Source of the DNA: Chloroflexota bacterium | GTDB taxonomy: Bacteria > Chloroflexota > Anaerolineae > Aggregatilineales > J027 | DNA: 53,015 nt | Assembly (NCBI GenBank): GCA_016234595.1 | Contig: JACRBG010000004.1 | Span: forward strand, 1 to 53,015 | Reading direction: 5' to 3' | Shown here: positions 16,805-26,198 of the stretch, one piece after another | How positions within the stretch are numbered: the stretch's first letter is position 1 | How the letters are laid out: each line of letters starts with the position of its first letter | Notes under the pieces: model-generated | The model's input: only the letters and a program-made list of their open reading frames with translations | Databases searched by the model: none | Told to the model about the DNA's origin: nothing | Program-made: the position numbers and the translations under genes

Positions 16805-17125
16805 ATGGCCCGCGCCGAATCCAAAGCCATCATGGGCTATCTGCCCATTGATGCCCATCACCATCCCGCGATTTTGTCCCTCATTACTCCGGCGACTCCA
16901 GCGACCCGCTTGCTCGACCCCTTTGCGGGTGAGGGGGCTTTTCTCGCAGTCGCGGCCCAAGCATGGAACGTCACGCCCTATGCCAATGAACTGGATGGCG
17001 AACGGGCTGCCGCCTGCATCGAACACTTTGGCCCCAAACAGGCGGTACGCTGCGATGTCGAACGCTTAATGGCCTCGAATGAAGCCTTTGGCATCGTGTG
17101 GGCCAATCCCCCCTATGACTATGAT
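16805..17125 (+). CDS. Methyltransferase-helicase, exon 1
   Basis: First coding segment (107 residues) of a gene interrupted by two group II introns. It starts at ATG 16805 (MARAESKAIMGYLPIDAHHH) after a GAGGAT site. It holds the SAM-binding motif LDPFAGEGAFLAVAA and the amino-methylase motif NPPY at residues 101-104, as in the DUF6094 N6-adenine-methylase-like domain. The frame is interrupted exactly at GAT 17125 by the intron 5' end GTGCG. Joining 17125 to 19507 restores NPPYDYD-KTAKSS and the rest of the methylase fold. Unspliced RNA would hit a stop a few codons into the intron (TAG ending at 17146). Confidence 0.85.
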
Positions 17126-17642
17126 GTGCGCCGTGTCACGGCTTAGTTGATTGTGTGCCAAGCACACCTTAGGTTACTTGCTTGAAATCGCCTAAGACCT
17201 CATCTGACTTACTTGGAGGGGAAACCCGAAGGGGACAATCGCCTGTCAGAAAAGCTTTCTTGAGAAGTGCCGAATAGCTTCAAGAGGAGAGAGCAAGAGG
17301 TTCCGCATATGGTGAAAGCTGGATTGCTTGAAGCCCAGTGTCAAGGGTTCCATCATAGTTCATGGAGAACATCGGCTGATACTCCATCTCTGCGGTACGA
17401 GAGGCATTTGTCGTGTGCCTTATGGAAGAAGCGAGCGCAGAGCCAGCCCGATATTTCGGGAGTAAGACACAAACGGGACACCTACGTGCGGATAAAGTCA
17501 ATTGAGTACGGAACATGGGATAACCCGCGCACCGCGAGGTGCAGGGTTACGGAGTACCCGTAGTAGTCCGAGATAGGGAAAGCCTATCACATGGCGAAGG
17601 GGTACAGGTGAACAGTCTACAAGAAAAGGAGTGATAGTTCGG

Positions 17643-19403
17643 ATGAACACCCATCACAAGTTGCTTGAGACACTTCATAAGCTCGGCAGCGAAGGGCAAG
17701 CAGTAGAGCGACTTTACGCTCGCATGTTGGATGAAAACTTGTTTCTCGCCGCCTACGCCAACCTGTATAGCAACGATGGTGCAATGACCACTGGCGTAGA
17801 CCCGGAAGACAAGATCGACGGCATGAGCTTGTCGCGTATCCAAGAAATCATCCAAACGTTGGAACACAACGACTGGAAATGGCAGCCGGTACGCCGCAAG
17901 CACATCCCCAAAGCCAATGGCAAAATGCGTCCGTTGGGGATACCGGGATGGAGTGACAAGCTGGTTCAGGAAGTGGTGCGGATGGTGTTGGAAGCGTACT
18001 ACGAGCCGAGATTTCATGACGAAAGCCATGGGTTCAGGCCACACAGAAGCTGCCACACCGCACTGCTACAAATCAAGAAAACTTGGACAGGCGTGGTCTG
18101 GTTCGTTGAAGGAGACATTAAAGGCTGTTTCGACCATATCGACCACGACCTGCTGCTGCAAATCCTAGGTCAGCGAGTACGAGACTTTCGGTTTCTGAAA
18201 CTGCTGCGAACGATGTTGAAGGCAGGGTATTGGGAAGATGGACAGCAGCGTCAAACACTGTCAGGAACGCCGCAAGGCGGTATTGTCAGTCCGCTGTTGG
18301 CAAACATCTTTCTCCATGAACTCGACGAGTATGTTCTGAAGGTTCTCAAACCTGCATTTGACAAAGGAACGCGCAGATGCATCAACAAGGAATACGAAAA
18401 ACTGAACAACCAACTCCACCAGGCGCGGCGGCAGGGCAATATCCCTGAAGCCAAACGTCTGGAACGGATGCGGCGGGAAGTACCTCGCTCCGACCCGACT
18501 GACCCGGATTTCCGCCGTCTCTACTACGTCCGATACGCCGATGATTTTCTGATTGGCATCATCGGGAGCAAAGCAGAGACGGATGACATCCAAGCTAAGA
18601 TCGGCATCAAACTTGCTGAATTACGGCTAGAAATGTCTCAGGAGAAAACGGTCATTACCAACGCTGCCCATGAAAGCGCCAGATTTCTCGGCTACGACAT
18701 CTATAAGGCACAAGACCTGACCCACCGACATGTGAACGGGCGGGTACAACTCAGCGTGCCAGAAGATCGAGTAGCCCATCTCGCCCAACGCTATCTGTCC
18801 GATGGAAAACCAATTCACCGCAACGCGCTCATTGATGCTGATGTACCTGAAATCATCCATATCTTCGATATGGAACTGCGTGGGTACTACAACTACTACA
18901 AACTCGCGTACAACGTCAGCACACGGTTGAACAAGCTGAAATACATCATGTGGTACAGCCTTATGCGAACCCTTGCCCGCAAGATGAAAAGCAGCGTGTC
19001 CAAACTCATGGGACGTTACAAGGTGATCGGTCCGAAAACAGGCAAAAAGTGTGTGGGTGTCGAGATGAAGACCGATAGAGGTGAACGCCTGATTACGTTT
19101 GGAGACCTACGACTGGTAGTTGATTGGAATCCATACAACAAAGATGTTGACCCTTATCATCCTGTGCTGCGTCAACGCGAACTTATTTTCCGTCTGAAAC
19201 ATCACCAATGTGAACTTTGCGGGCAGGAAAGTGAAGCCCTTGAAGCCCATCACATCCGACGGTTGAAAGACATTCGAAGAAAGGTTCGAGAAGGCCAAGC
19301 ACAGGCATGGGAACTGGTGATGGTGGCACGCAACCGAAAGACACTCGTAGTCTGTCGAGAGTGCCACCTGAAAATTCATGGGAAGAGCCTGAAGGTTCGC
19401 TAG
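17643..19403 (+). CDS. Group II intron-encoded protein (RT/maturase/HNH), intron 1
   Basis: A 586-residue intron-encoded protein. The frame is open from GTG 17631, but AAAAGGA lies too close to that codon, so ATG 17643 is preferred. Reverse-transcriptase blocks are complete, including SGTPQGGIVSPLLANIFLHE and the catalytic YADD (residues 298-301 from the ATG). The maturase X/thumb region follows. The last 60 residues are an HNH endonuclease with CELCG...HHI...CRECH. All active-site residues appear intact, so the intron may still be mobile by retrohoming. It is related to, but clearly diverged from, the protein of intron 2. Confidence 0.95.
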   Translation: MNTHHKLLETLHKLGSEGQAVERLYARMLDENLFLAAYANLYSNDGAMTTGVDPEDKIDGMSLSRIQEIIQTLEHNDWKWQPVRRKHIPKANGKMRPLGIPGWSDKLVQEVVRMVLEAYYEPRFHDESHGFRPHRSCHTALLQIKKTWTGVVWFVEGDIKGCFDHIDHDLLLQILGQRVRDFRFLKLLRTMLKAGYWEDGQQRQTLSGTPQGGIVSPLLANIFLHELDEYVLKVLKPAFDKGTRRCINKEYEKLNNQLHQARRQGNIPEAKRLERMRREVPRSDPTDPDFRRLYYVRYADDFLIGIIGSKAETDDIQAKIGIKLAELRLEMSQEKTVITNAAHESARFLGYDIYKAQDLTHRHVNGRVQLSVPEDRVAHLAQRYLSDGKPIHRNALIDADVPEIIHIFDMELRGYYNYYKLAYNVSTRLNKLKYIMWYSLMRTLARKMKSSVSKLMGRYKVIGPKTGKKCVGVEMKTDRGERLITFGDLRLVVDWNPYNKDVDPYHPVLRQRELIFRLKHHQCELCGQESEALEAHHIRRLKDIRRKVREGQAQAWELVMVARNRKTLVVCRECHLKIHGKSLKVR

Positions 19404-19404
19404 A

Positions 19405-19438
19405 GAGCCGGATGAGCTGAAAGGTTCACGTCCGGTTC
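19405..19438 (+). other. Group II intron 1 domain V
   Basis: A 34-base hairpin with lower arm GAGCCGG, a GAAA tetraloop and closing arm CCGGTTC. The AGC at 19406-19408 is the catalytic triad. It begins just after the stop codon of the intron-encoded protein, as usual. Confidence 0.93.
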
Positions 19439-19506
19439 GGTGGGGGGTTGTTGGAAAAGTGCGAGCAATTGCAAAGTTGCCGTAACTCGCTGGCAGCCTA
19501 CCCTAC

Positions 19507-21717
19507 AAGACCGCCAAAAGTAGCAAGCGGGTGGAGTTTGCTTATTTGCGGCATGTATGGAAATGGGCGCAGGAGCGGGGGATTGTGCTGTGGTGTGTCT
19601 ATCAACATCACATCACCGAAGAAGCCGCTGCGTTCCTCGCCAAACACAGCCGTATGGTGGACGTATGGGCCTTGCCGGGGAAACACCTCGGTGAATATGA
19701 CCAAGTGGTGGTCGTGGCAATAAAGGGGCAATCGGCTGACCCCGCCACCCTGTATGAACATATTCTGGCAGGGAAGGCCCAACCACGTTTATTGACGGTT
19801 CAGCCAGAACCGTTGTATCGAGTCCCGCCACCACCTGACCCCCAACGTAAATTCGTCTTTGCGCCGGATGTGGTGGATGAAACACAGGGTTTGCGGCTGG
19901 TCATCGAGCAGGGGGCATGGCAAACAAATGGTTTTCAAAGTCTGCTGAGTGTGCCACCTTCGGCCCAAGACATCGAACCGCCCGTGCCACCGCGCCCGGG
20001 TCATATGGCACTCGTGCTGGCGGCAGGGGTGGCGAATGGAGCGGTCATCGAAACGGAGGCGCATGGACGGGTGGCGATACGGGGCAAAACCCAACCCGTC
20101 GAGCAAATCGCCAAAGTGGAAGTCGAGGCCCTGCCCGGTGACCCCGACCACAGCATCACCAAAACGACAGTACGCCTCAAACCGACGACCACCTTAACCC
20201 TGCTGAGTGAGACGGGGCAAGTGATCGAAAAGCAGGGGGATGAAGCGCTGCTGGGGTTTATCACCGCTAACAAACAAGCCCTTGCCAGCTATCTCAACCA
20301 GAAATTTAAGCCGATGTACCGCTGGGATTTTCACGGGCTTCAAGGCTGGCTGGATCGGATTCGCCTCAAAGGGAAGTATCCGCTGTATACGGCCCAAAAG
20401 CATGTGATAGGCGCTGTGACACGGGCCTTCCAGAGCCGGGATAGTCTGTTGCTAGTGGGCCAGATGGGGACAGGCAAGACCGCGATGGGGGGGACAGCCG
20501 CAATCGCCCTAGCCTCGCAAGTGGTCAAAGCCATGCAAGGGCAGATGCGTGACGATCAGGTCATCCTCATTGTCGCCCCGCCGCACTTGGTCGAAAAGTG
20601 GCAACGTGAACTGCACAGCATCAGTCGGGAGGTGTATATCCAGCGCTTGGATCGCCATGAGGATGTCAAAAACTTTATGACGCAGGCCAGCCGCTTGGGG
20701 GCGGGGATAGCCAAAATTGGCCTCATCAAGCGGGATATGACCAAACTCGGCACAGGTCGGGAAGCGGCCATCGTGTGGCGACACAAGGCGATGGCCCTCT
20801 GGCAACGCGATGAGCCGACCCCGGAAGGTTATGAACCCCAGCAGCGGATTCAGCGCCAGCGGATCCCCACTTGTCCTCACTGTGGCACGCTCGTGATGCA
20901 GGAACGCAAAGGGGTCTGTTCACCGGCTACCGAAAACTGGCTGACCAGTGGTAAACGGGTCTGCGAAAACTGCCAAACGCCCTTATGGCAGGCAACACGG
21001 GATCGTGGTTCACAGCCCGCCCCCGGTCAGAAGTATCCGAGCAAAAACCCGCGCTATCGACTGGATGAATACCTCAAACGCTGTTATCCCGATCGGGTGT
21101 ATTTGCTAATTTGGGACGAAGTCCATGAGGCGCAACATGGCGATACGGGCAACGGTGAGGCTTTTAATCGTTTGGCCGGACTCTCCCAAAAAGTCCTCGC
21201 CATGACTGGGACGCCGTTTAATGGGCGGGCCTCCTCGATGTTTAACCTCGAATATGCACTGAATCCCCGTATCCACCAGCAGTATAACTGGGGTGGGGCG
21301 AGTCGGTTGAGTCGCAAAACCCGCGGCAGTCGGAAATTTCAGACCATCGTAGATGAAAATGCTAAACAGCGCGGGCGGGCCGAATCGCGTTGGGTGTTGG
21401 CAATGGGTGTGCGCGAGCAGGTCATTGAAGAACGACCCACCTATGACAGCGAATCCGGCGTGTATACCGGAACGACGACCTATGAACGACCCTATGAAGA
21501 AGCGCCGGGGATTTCGCCGCTGCTGGTGGCGGAACTGCTCGATCATGCCATCTTCTTTAGCCTAGGGGATTTGGGCAAGGCTCTGCCACAGTTTGAAGAA
21601 ATCGCCGTGCCGGTGCCGATGGACGCGGATACCGGGGCGGAATATGAGCGGGTGCGGCAGCAACTGAAGGATTATCTGGTCCAGCGGCACTGGGAAGGGG
21701 ATACGACCTTTCGTGGC
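19507..21717 (+). CDS. Methyltransferase-helicase, exon 2
   Basis: Second coding segment (residues 108-844 of the 1191-residue spliced product). It completes the methylase domain (RVEFAYLRHVWKWAQ...), then carries an interdomain region and helicase lobe 1: Walker A GQMGTGKT at 425-432, LIVAPPHLVEKWQRE, a zinc-ribbon-like insertion with CPHC and CENC at about 563-596, the DEVH box in LLIWDEVHEAQHG (644-647) and motif III-like MTGTPFNGR. The GTG at 19531 is not a gene start but an internal valine codon. It ends at GGC 21717, where intron 2 begins. SNF2/SF2-type helicase; it probably unwinds or remodels DNA of the element. Confidence 0.88.
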
Positions 21718-22286
21718 GTGCGCCGTGTGGCGGCATAAGTAATTGCGTTTCAGACGCTACAGGTTGGAGAAAGAACCTGTAAAGCCAACCGACTAACCGG
21801 ATGGGGCAACCCTTAAAGTCGAAGCACAATAAGACTGGATGAGGAAACTCTCAAGGAACAATCGCATGTCGGTAAAGGGGTAAACTGTAAAACCGTTTAA
21901 CAGAGTGTGAACCCCAAGGCTTGGATGGTATGGATAAGGCTGAATTGCCTGAAGTTCGAGTGGTGAGTTGGAGCGAAGGTCTCTCTCGACACAACGGTTA
22001 AAGTCGAGCCTCGTCAGCAACATGGGAGTGCCTCGGCCATGTGAAATCTCCCTGACGAGAACGCGGTCTATGTGACCGATAAAACCACGAAAGAACGCCT
22101 AACCCATCCTAGATACGTTACTTATGACCGTACCACGGGATTGCCTACGGGACGCGAGTCCTAAGGCAACGGAGTCTCCATAGTAGTCGTGGGGGTAACG
22201 CCCCACCAAGGCGGTCGTGAACAAGTAAGCGACCACAGGGCGAAGGGAGACAGGAGTTCAAGGTTTGTTTAGAACGGAAGAAAGGT

Positions 22287-24116
22287 ATGCGAATGCAGAC
22301 AAGCCACGAAGTTCAACAAGCCATGCGTAAACTGGGAGCAAAAGGTATTCCTTTGACCAGAGGATACCGCCTGTTATTCAACAGGCATCTTTTCCTCACT
22401 GCATATGGCAACATCTACTACAACAAAGGGGCACTAACGCCCGGTACTGACGAAAATGACACGCTGGACGGGATGAGCGTAGAGCGGATGGACCATCTTA
22501 TCCAACTTCTGCGCGAAGAGAAATACGACCCCCCTCCAAGCAGGCGAACGAGCGTCCCCAAGAAATCGGGCGGCAGACGCTATCTTGGAATACCCAACGG
22601 GTCAGAGAAATTGGTACAAGAGGTACTACGCATTATCCTTGAAGCGTACTATGAACCCAAGTTTCGAGATAGCTCACATGGTTATCGACCGGAGCGAGGA
22701 TGCCACACCGCCCTCAAACATGTCAAAACGAAATTTCAGAACGCGACATGGTTCATTGAGGGGGACATCAAAGGCTGCTTCGACAACATCGACCATGACA
22801 TTCTGCTGGGCATTCTCAAACGAGACATTCACGATGGACGACTCATTCACCTCATTGACCGCTTCCTGAAAGCGGGCTATATCGAGGATTGGGAGTACCG
22901 CAAAACCTACAGTGGTACACCACAGGGTGGAATACTCAGCCCACTGCTGAGCAACATCTACCTGAACGAATTAGACCGCTTCATCGAGGATGAACTCATG
23001 CCTCAGCACAATCGAGGCAAACGACGGGCGACCAATCCTGCCTACAAAAGCTACAGCAATCGTATTGAACGGCGTAGGCGGAAGGGGCAACTCGAAGAAG
23101 CGAGAGAACTGGAACTTGAAAGACGACAGTTACCTGCCGTTGACCCGAACGACCCCAATTTCAGACGACTTCAATATGTGCGCTATGCGGATGATTGGCT
23201 GCTTGGGTTCATCGGTCCGAAAGCCGAAGCACTCGAAATCAAGGAACAGGTGAAATACTTCCTACGTGAACGGTTACGACTGGAACTGAGTGAAGAGAAA
23301 ACCTTCATCACTCACGCCAAAACACAGTCAGCACACTTTCTGGGTTACGCGATCAGCATCTATCAAGCGAATGACAGCTTGACACGACGCAGTAGTGACG
23401 GGGCAAAACGACGCAGCATCAATGGTATCGTTCGTCTAGCCATACCAGAAGGACTGATTGACCAGAAAATCAGTCGCTACTATCACGGCGGGAAAATCAC
23501 CAGCGATACGCGCTTCTTGCAGAGCAGTGTGCCTCTCATCATCCTGACCTATCAACAACGACTACGCGGATTGGTGCAATACTACCAGTACGCGATGAAC
23601 GTGAGCAGTTTCTCGAAACTCAAATATGCAATGGAAATTTCTCTGGTCAAAACGCTTGCTCATAAACTGCGTATCCCGGTAACACGGGTTTACAAACGGT
23701 TCAAGAGCACGCATGAAATCAACGGATATACCTACAAAGTTCTCAAAGTCGAATGCGATACGGGTAAGCGGATCAGCGCCTTTCACTGGGGTGCGATACC
23801 ACTTCGAACGACCCACATCATGCATGAACCCATGAATGATAATCAATACGACTATGAACGCTTCCAATATTTCGAACAGCGAAGTGAGTTAATCACCCGA
23901 CTGATGGCGGACACCTGCGAAATGTGCGGAGCAACCGGACAATGCGAAGTGCATCACGTCCGCAAGCTCGCCGACCTTAAAACACGGTGGCAGCACAAAC
24001 AGGCAAAACCTGCCTGGGTCACAAAAATGATCGCTAGGCAGCGCAAAACGCTGATTGTGTGCAAGTCGTGCCATTGGAAAATCCATAACGGTGATCCACT
24101 TCCGCAACCGAAATAA
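22287..24116 (+). CDS. Group II intron-encoded protein (RT/maturase/HNH), intron 2
   Basis: A 609-residue intron-encoded protein starting at ATG 22287 after GAAGAAAGG. Reverse-transcriptase motifs include YSGTPQGGILSPLLSNIYLN and catalytic YADD at 300-303. The maturase domain follows, and the C-terminal HNH nuclease has CEMCG...CEVHHV...VCKSCHWKIHNG. The protein is full length with intact active sites. It follows the same plan as the protein in intron 1 throughout, so both introns belong to the same bacterial intron lineage and may compete or cooperate in splicing. Confidence 0.95.
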   Translation: MRMQTSHEVQQAMRKLGAKGIPLTRGYRLLFNRHLFLTAYGNIYYNKGALTPGTDENDTLDGMSVERMDHLIQLLREEKYDPPPSRRTSVPKKSGGRRYLGIPNGSEKLVQEVLRIILEAYYEPKFRDSSHGYRPERGCHTALKHVKTKFQNATWFIEGDIKGCFDNIDHDILLGILKRDIHDGRLIHLIDRFLKAGYIEDWEYRKTYSGTPQGGILSPLLSNIYLNELDRFIEDELMPQHNRGKRRATNPAYKSYSNRIERRRRKGQLEEARELELERRQLPAVDPNDPNFRRLQYVRYADDWLLGFIGPKAEALEIKEQVKYFLRERLRLELSEEKTFITHAKTQSAHFLGYAISIYQANDSLTRRSSDGAKRRSINGIVRLAIPEGLIDQKISRYYHGGKITSDTRFLQSSVPLIILTYQQRLRGLVQYYQYAMNVSSFSKLKYAMEISLVKTLAHKLRIPVTRVYKRFKSTHEINGYTYKVLKVECDTGKRISAFHWGAIPLRTTHIMHEPMNDNQYDYERFQYFEQRSELITRLMADTCEMCGATGQCEVHHVRKLADLKTRWQHKQAKPAWVTKMIARQRKTLIVCKSCHWKIHNGDPLPQPK

Positions 24117-24137
24117 CACGCACAAATGAATTCCGGC

Positions 24138-24171
24138 GAGCCGGATGTATCGAAAGGTACACGTCCGGTTC
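24138..24171 (+). other. Group II intron 2 domain V
   Basis: A 34-base hairpin GAGCCGGATGTATC-GAAA-GGTACACGTCCGGTTC. The AGC near its 5' side is the catalytic triad. It lies 22 bases after the stop codon of the intron ORF. Confidence 0.93.
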
Positions 24172-24229
24172 TGAGGGGAGGTGTTGGAAAAGTGCCTGCC
24201 AAGGTAACTCGCCAGCACGCTTACCCTAC

Positions 24230-25273
24230 GCGTATCTGCAATGGGCGATGGGCTGGCCGAATGCGGCCTTTCGTCCCCATGAGGTTATTCACAACCTCAA
24301 AAATCCGGTGACGGGCCTCAAAGTCCCGCATAAAGTCGTGACCCTGCCATCCTTTGGTGAAAATCGGGTCTATGCCAAAGAACAGGCCCTCATCGATTTG
24401 GTGCAAAGCGAACTCGCCAGCCATCGTCCGGTGGTCATCTATCTGCGCCAAACCGCCACTCGTGATATTCAACCACGCATCGCAAGCCTGATCCGCCGCA
24501 TCCCCGGCGCCAAGCCGTTTATCCTCAAAAATACGGTGCAGGCCGAACGGCGGGAGAAGGTCATCGAGGCTGAAGTCGCCCAAGGTACGAACGTCATTAT
24601 CTGCAACCCCGAGCTTGTCAAAACGGGTTTGGATTTGCTGTTTGCGCCGACTCTGATCTTCTTCGAGGTCGTGTTCAACTTGGGCACGATGATGCAGGCA
24701 GCGGGGCGCTCCTATCGGCTGAATCAGACCCATCCGCATTGCAAGGTTTACTACCTGTACTGCACGGGCACGATGGAAGAGACCGCCGTGCATCTGATGA
24801 GCCGCAAGCAACGGGCCGCCAAGCTGCTGACGGGCGATATTGGCCTGACGGGGTTGGACGCCTTGACGGAAGGGGAGGGCGGTTTTGAAGAAGCCCTGCT
24901 CGAAGCGATTGGTCGAGAAGATACGCTGGTCAACCCCGGTGAACTTTTTAAGGCCAATACCCCTTTCACCGAACTGGATGCTGAAGACGCCGCCTATTGG
25001 AATGTCGAGGCCGAGCTCGCGGAGGTCGAATTGCCCATTGGCGCCAATAGACTCGTAGTGACTGCACTCGAACCAGAGGTGCTGTCAGTTGTCACACCTA
25101 TCGCCGAATCGGAAATTCAACCCCGTGCGCTGCCACCTCGACCGGTACCCCGATCACGCCGCCGTATCCGTCTGAGTGATGTGCCGTTGGATGGCAAACC
25201 AACCCAGCCGCCACCCAAGAAGGCTGTTACGCCCAATCCGCCGCCTGCCACTCGGCAGCTAAGTCTGTTTTGA
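24230..25273 (+). CDS. Methyltransferase-helicase, exon 3
   Basis: Third coding segment (residues 845-1191). It supplies helicase lobe 2: VVIYLRQTATRDIQ (motif IV region), NVIICNPELVKTGLDL (motif V) and MMQAAGRSYRLNQTH (motif VI, equivalent to QxxGRxxR). A flexible Pro-rich tail ends in QLSLF, a match to the bacterial sliding-clamp (DnaN)-binding pentapeptide. The ATG at 24248 is internal and not a start. A terminator-like hairpin follows in the gap before the next gene. Confidence 0.88.
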   Translation, partial: AYLQWAMGWPNAAFRPHEVIHNLKNPVTGLKVPHKVVTLPSFGENRVYAKEQALIDLVQSELASHRPVVIYLRQTATRDIQPRIASLIRRIPGAKPFILKNTVQAERREKVIEAEVAQGTNVIICNPELVKTGLDLLFAPTLIFFEVVFNLGTMMQAAGRSYRLNQTHPHCKVYYLYCTGTMEETAVHLMSRKQRAAKLLTGDIGLTGLDALTEGEGGFEEALLEAIGREDTLVNPGELFKANTPFTELDAEDAAYWNVEAELAEVELPIGANRLVVTALEPEVLSVVTPIAESEIQPRALPPRPVPRSRRRIRLSDVPLDGKPTQPPPKKAVTPNPPPATRQLSLF

Positions 25274-25277
25274 AGCC

Positions 25278-25306
25278 AAGCCCTGCTCACCAGTGGGGCT
25301 TTTGTT
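25278..25306 (+). terminator. Terminator-like hairpin or attenuator
   Basis: AGCCC pairs with GGGCT around CAGTGGGG-type loop sequence, followed by TTTTG. It lies between the helicase gene and the next gene of the same block, so it may only reduce read-through. Confidence 0.5.
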
Positions 25307-25320
25307 TTCTAGGAGAAGTT

Positions 25321-25710
25321 ATGGCAAATAAGAAAACCACCCCAATCGCACCCCCGACGATGCTTACCCTCACGCTGCCCAATGATGGCCCCATGCCACG
25401 CACGGGAACATTGTTGGCGCAAAAAGGCGATGTGGGTCAACTGCGGCGTTTTGAATATCGCAGTCTGGCGGAGGTCAGCACGGCGCTGAAAGAAGCCCTT
25501 CTGGCGCTGCATGAGCTTGCCAAACAGCCTTCAACGATGACAGTCAATCCTGCCGCTGAATCGCCAGAGGATGACGATCAAGTCGAATCGGACACCCCCG
25601 ATGAACCCGCCGAATTTCAGGAAGCCATTGACGAACCTTTTGTTTCTGCCAATGAGGAGGTAATCGCCGCCGTAGAAATTCCCATTACCGATCAACTAAG
25701 CCTGTTCTAG
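25321..25710 (+). CDS. Small protein with sliding-clamp-binding tail
   Basis: A 129-residue protein from ATG 25321 (MANKKTTPIAPP), supported by AGGAGAAG upstream. The N-terminal half looks like a small mixed alpha/beta fold (MLTLTLPNDGPMPRTG..., LAEVSTALKEALLALHEL). The second half is acidic and probably disordered. It ends in DQLSLF, the same clamp-binding consensus as the helicase encoded just before it. I do not recognise the family. In position it could be a PRTRC-associated small protein. A role in docking element proteins on the replication clamp is inference. Confidence 0.65.
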   Translation: MANKKTTPIAPPTMLTLTLPNDGPMPRTGTLLAQKGDVGQLRRFEYRSLAEVSTALKEALLALHELAKQPSTMTVNPAAESPEDDDQVESDTPDEPAEFQEAIDEPFVSANEEVIAAVEIPITDQLSLF

Positions 25711-25729
25711 CCGAAAGGAACATCAAGTT

Positions 25730-25945
25730 ATGCCCGACCAAACAACCCCGACGACGCGTATTTTTAAGACCGGGGCGACCCGCATTGTCGAAGATGAGTC
25801 TCTGCGCGGCTTGTCGATCGAGGAAGTGCGCGGGATTTTGAAACGCACCTATCCCGAAATCGCCCATGCCACCGTGCGCGAAACCACCCAAGCCGATGGA
25901 ACAGTCCAAATAGATTTCCTCCCACAGCCCGGAAAAAAAGGATAG
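25730..25945 (+). CDS. PRTRC system protein C
   Basis: A 71-residue protein. The pattern TRIFKTGATRIVEDESLRGL, then SIEEVRGILKRTYPEIAHA, then a short beta hairpin, matches the small protein C of the PRTRC cassette (ParB-related, ThiF-related cassette of plasmids and integrated elements): a leading F-x-x-NG/TG beta segment, an S-x-EEV helix and a YPE motif. Its biochemical role is unknown. It is preceded by AAAGGAA and followed five bases later by the next gene, with PRTRC B and ThiF genes further on, which supports the assignment. Confidence 0.75.
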   Translation: MPDQTTPTTRIFKTGATRIVEDESLRGLSIEEVRGILKRTYPEIAHATVRETTQADGTVQIDFLPQPGKKG

Positions 25946-25949
25946 GGCG

Positions 25950-26198
25950 ATGTCCGGTTTTACGCTGGATACCTTACGCGAGTGCTTGGACACACTCGCG
26001 CCGGTGGAACTGCTGGGGATGACCTTACTGAGGTCGTCCCAGCAGCTTTTTCCAACAGGTCTACCACGTAACACCTTGCGGGAAGCCGTTGCGGAACTGG
26101 TGGCCTATACCGAACGCTGTGCCAAGACCGTGGCCCAGTTGATGACGTTACCCCCCATGGCACTCACCGCGGTTTCGGTGGTGGAGTATGGCTTATGA
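25950..26198 (+). CDS. Hypothetical protein, 82 residues
   Basis: Unrecognised small helical protein (FTLDTLRECLDTLAPVELLG, then AVAELVAYTERCAKTVAQLM). It starts five bases after the PRTRC C gene with AAAGGATAGGG upstream, and its stop overlaps the next start (ATGA), so it is clearly part of the translated cassette. No domain, signal or membrane segment is visible. Confidence 0.6.
   Translation: MSGFTLDTLRECLDTLAPVELLGMTLLRSSQQLFPTGLPRNTLREAVAELVAYTERCAKTVAQLMTLPPMALTAVSVVEYGL

Larger units (their letters stand above)
17126..19506 (+). mobile_element. Group II intron 1, with reverse transcriptase ORF
   Basis: A 2381-base group II intron. The 5' end is GTGCGCCGTGT, the same 11 bases as intron 2. 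Domain V is at 19405-19438, with GAGCCGG...GAAA...CCGGTTC and catalytic AGC near its start. Domain VI follows, and the 3' end is CCCTAC at 19501-19506. Domains I-III occupy the roughly 500 non-coding bases before the ORF. Excision restores an open frame across the junction, which fixes both boundaries to the base if the ends are as proposed. The intron lies inside the methylase part of the host gene. Confidence 0.92.
21718..24229 (+). mobile_element. Group II intron 2, with reverse transcriptase ORF
   Basis: A 2512-base group II intron with the same 5' end GTGCGCCGTGT as intron 1. Domain V is at 24138-24171 (GAGCCGG...GAAA...CCGGTTC) and the 3' end is CCCTAC at 24224-24229. Removing it joins TTFRG to AYLQWAMGWP in frame and reconnects the two helicase lobes. 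About 570 bases of folded non-coding sequence precede the ORF. Sequence similarity to intron 1 is visible at both ends and in the encoded protein, but they are not recent copies. Confidence 0.92.

Noticed and set aside
19531-21738. Independent helicase gene starting at GTG 19531
   Set aside because: The codons just upstream back to 19507 continue the protein and join exon 1 in frame after intron removal; the last seven codons to 21738 belong to intron 2.
24248-25273. Separate helicase C-terminal gene
   Set aside because: It is exon 3 of the split gene; six further in-frame codons precede it up to the intron 3' end and no ribosome site is present.
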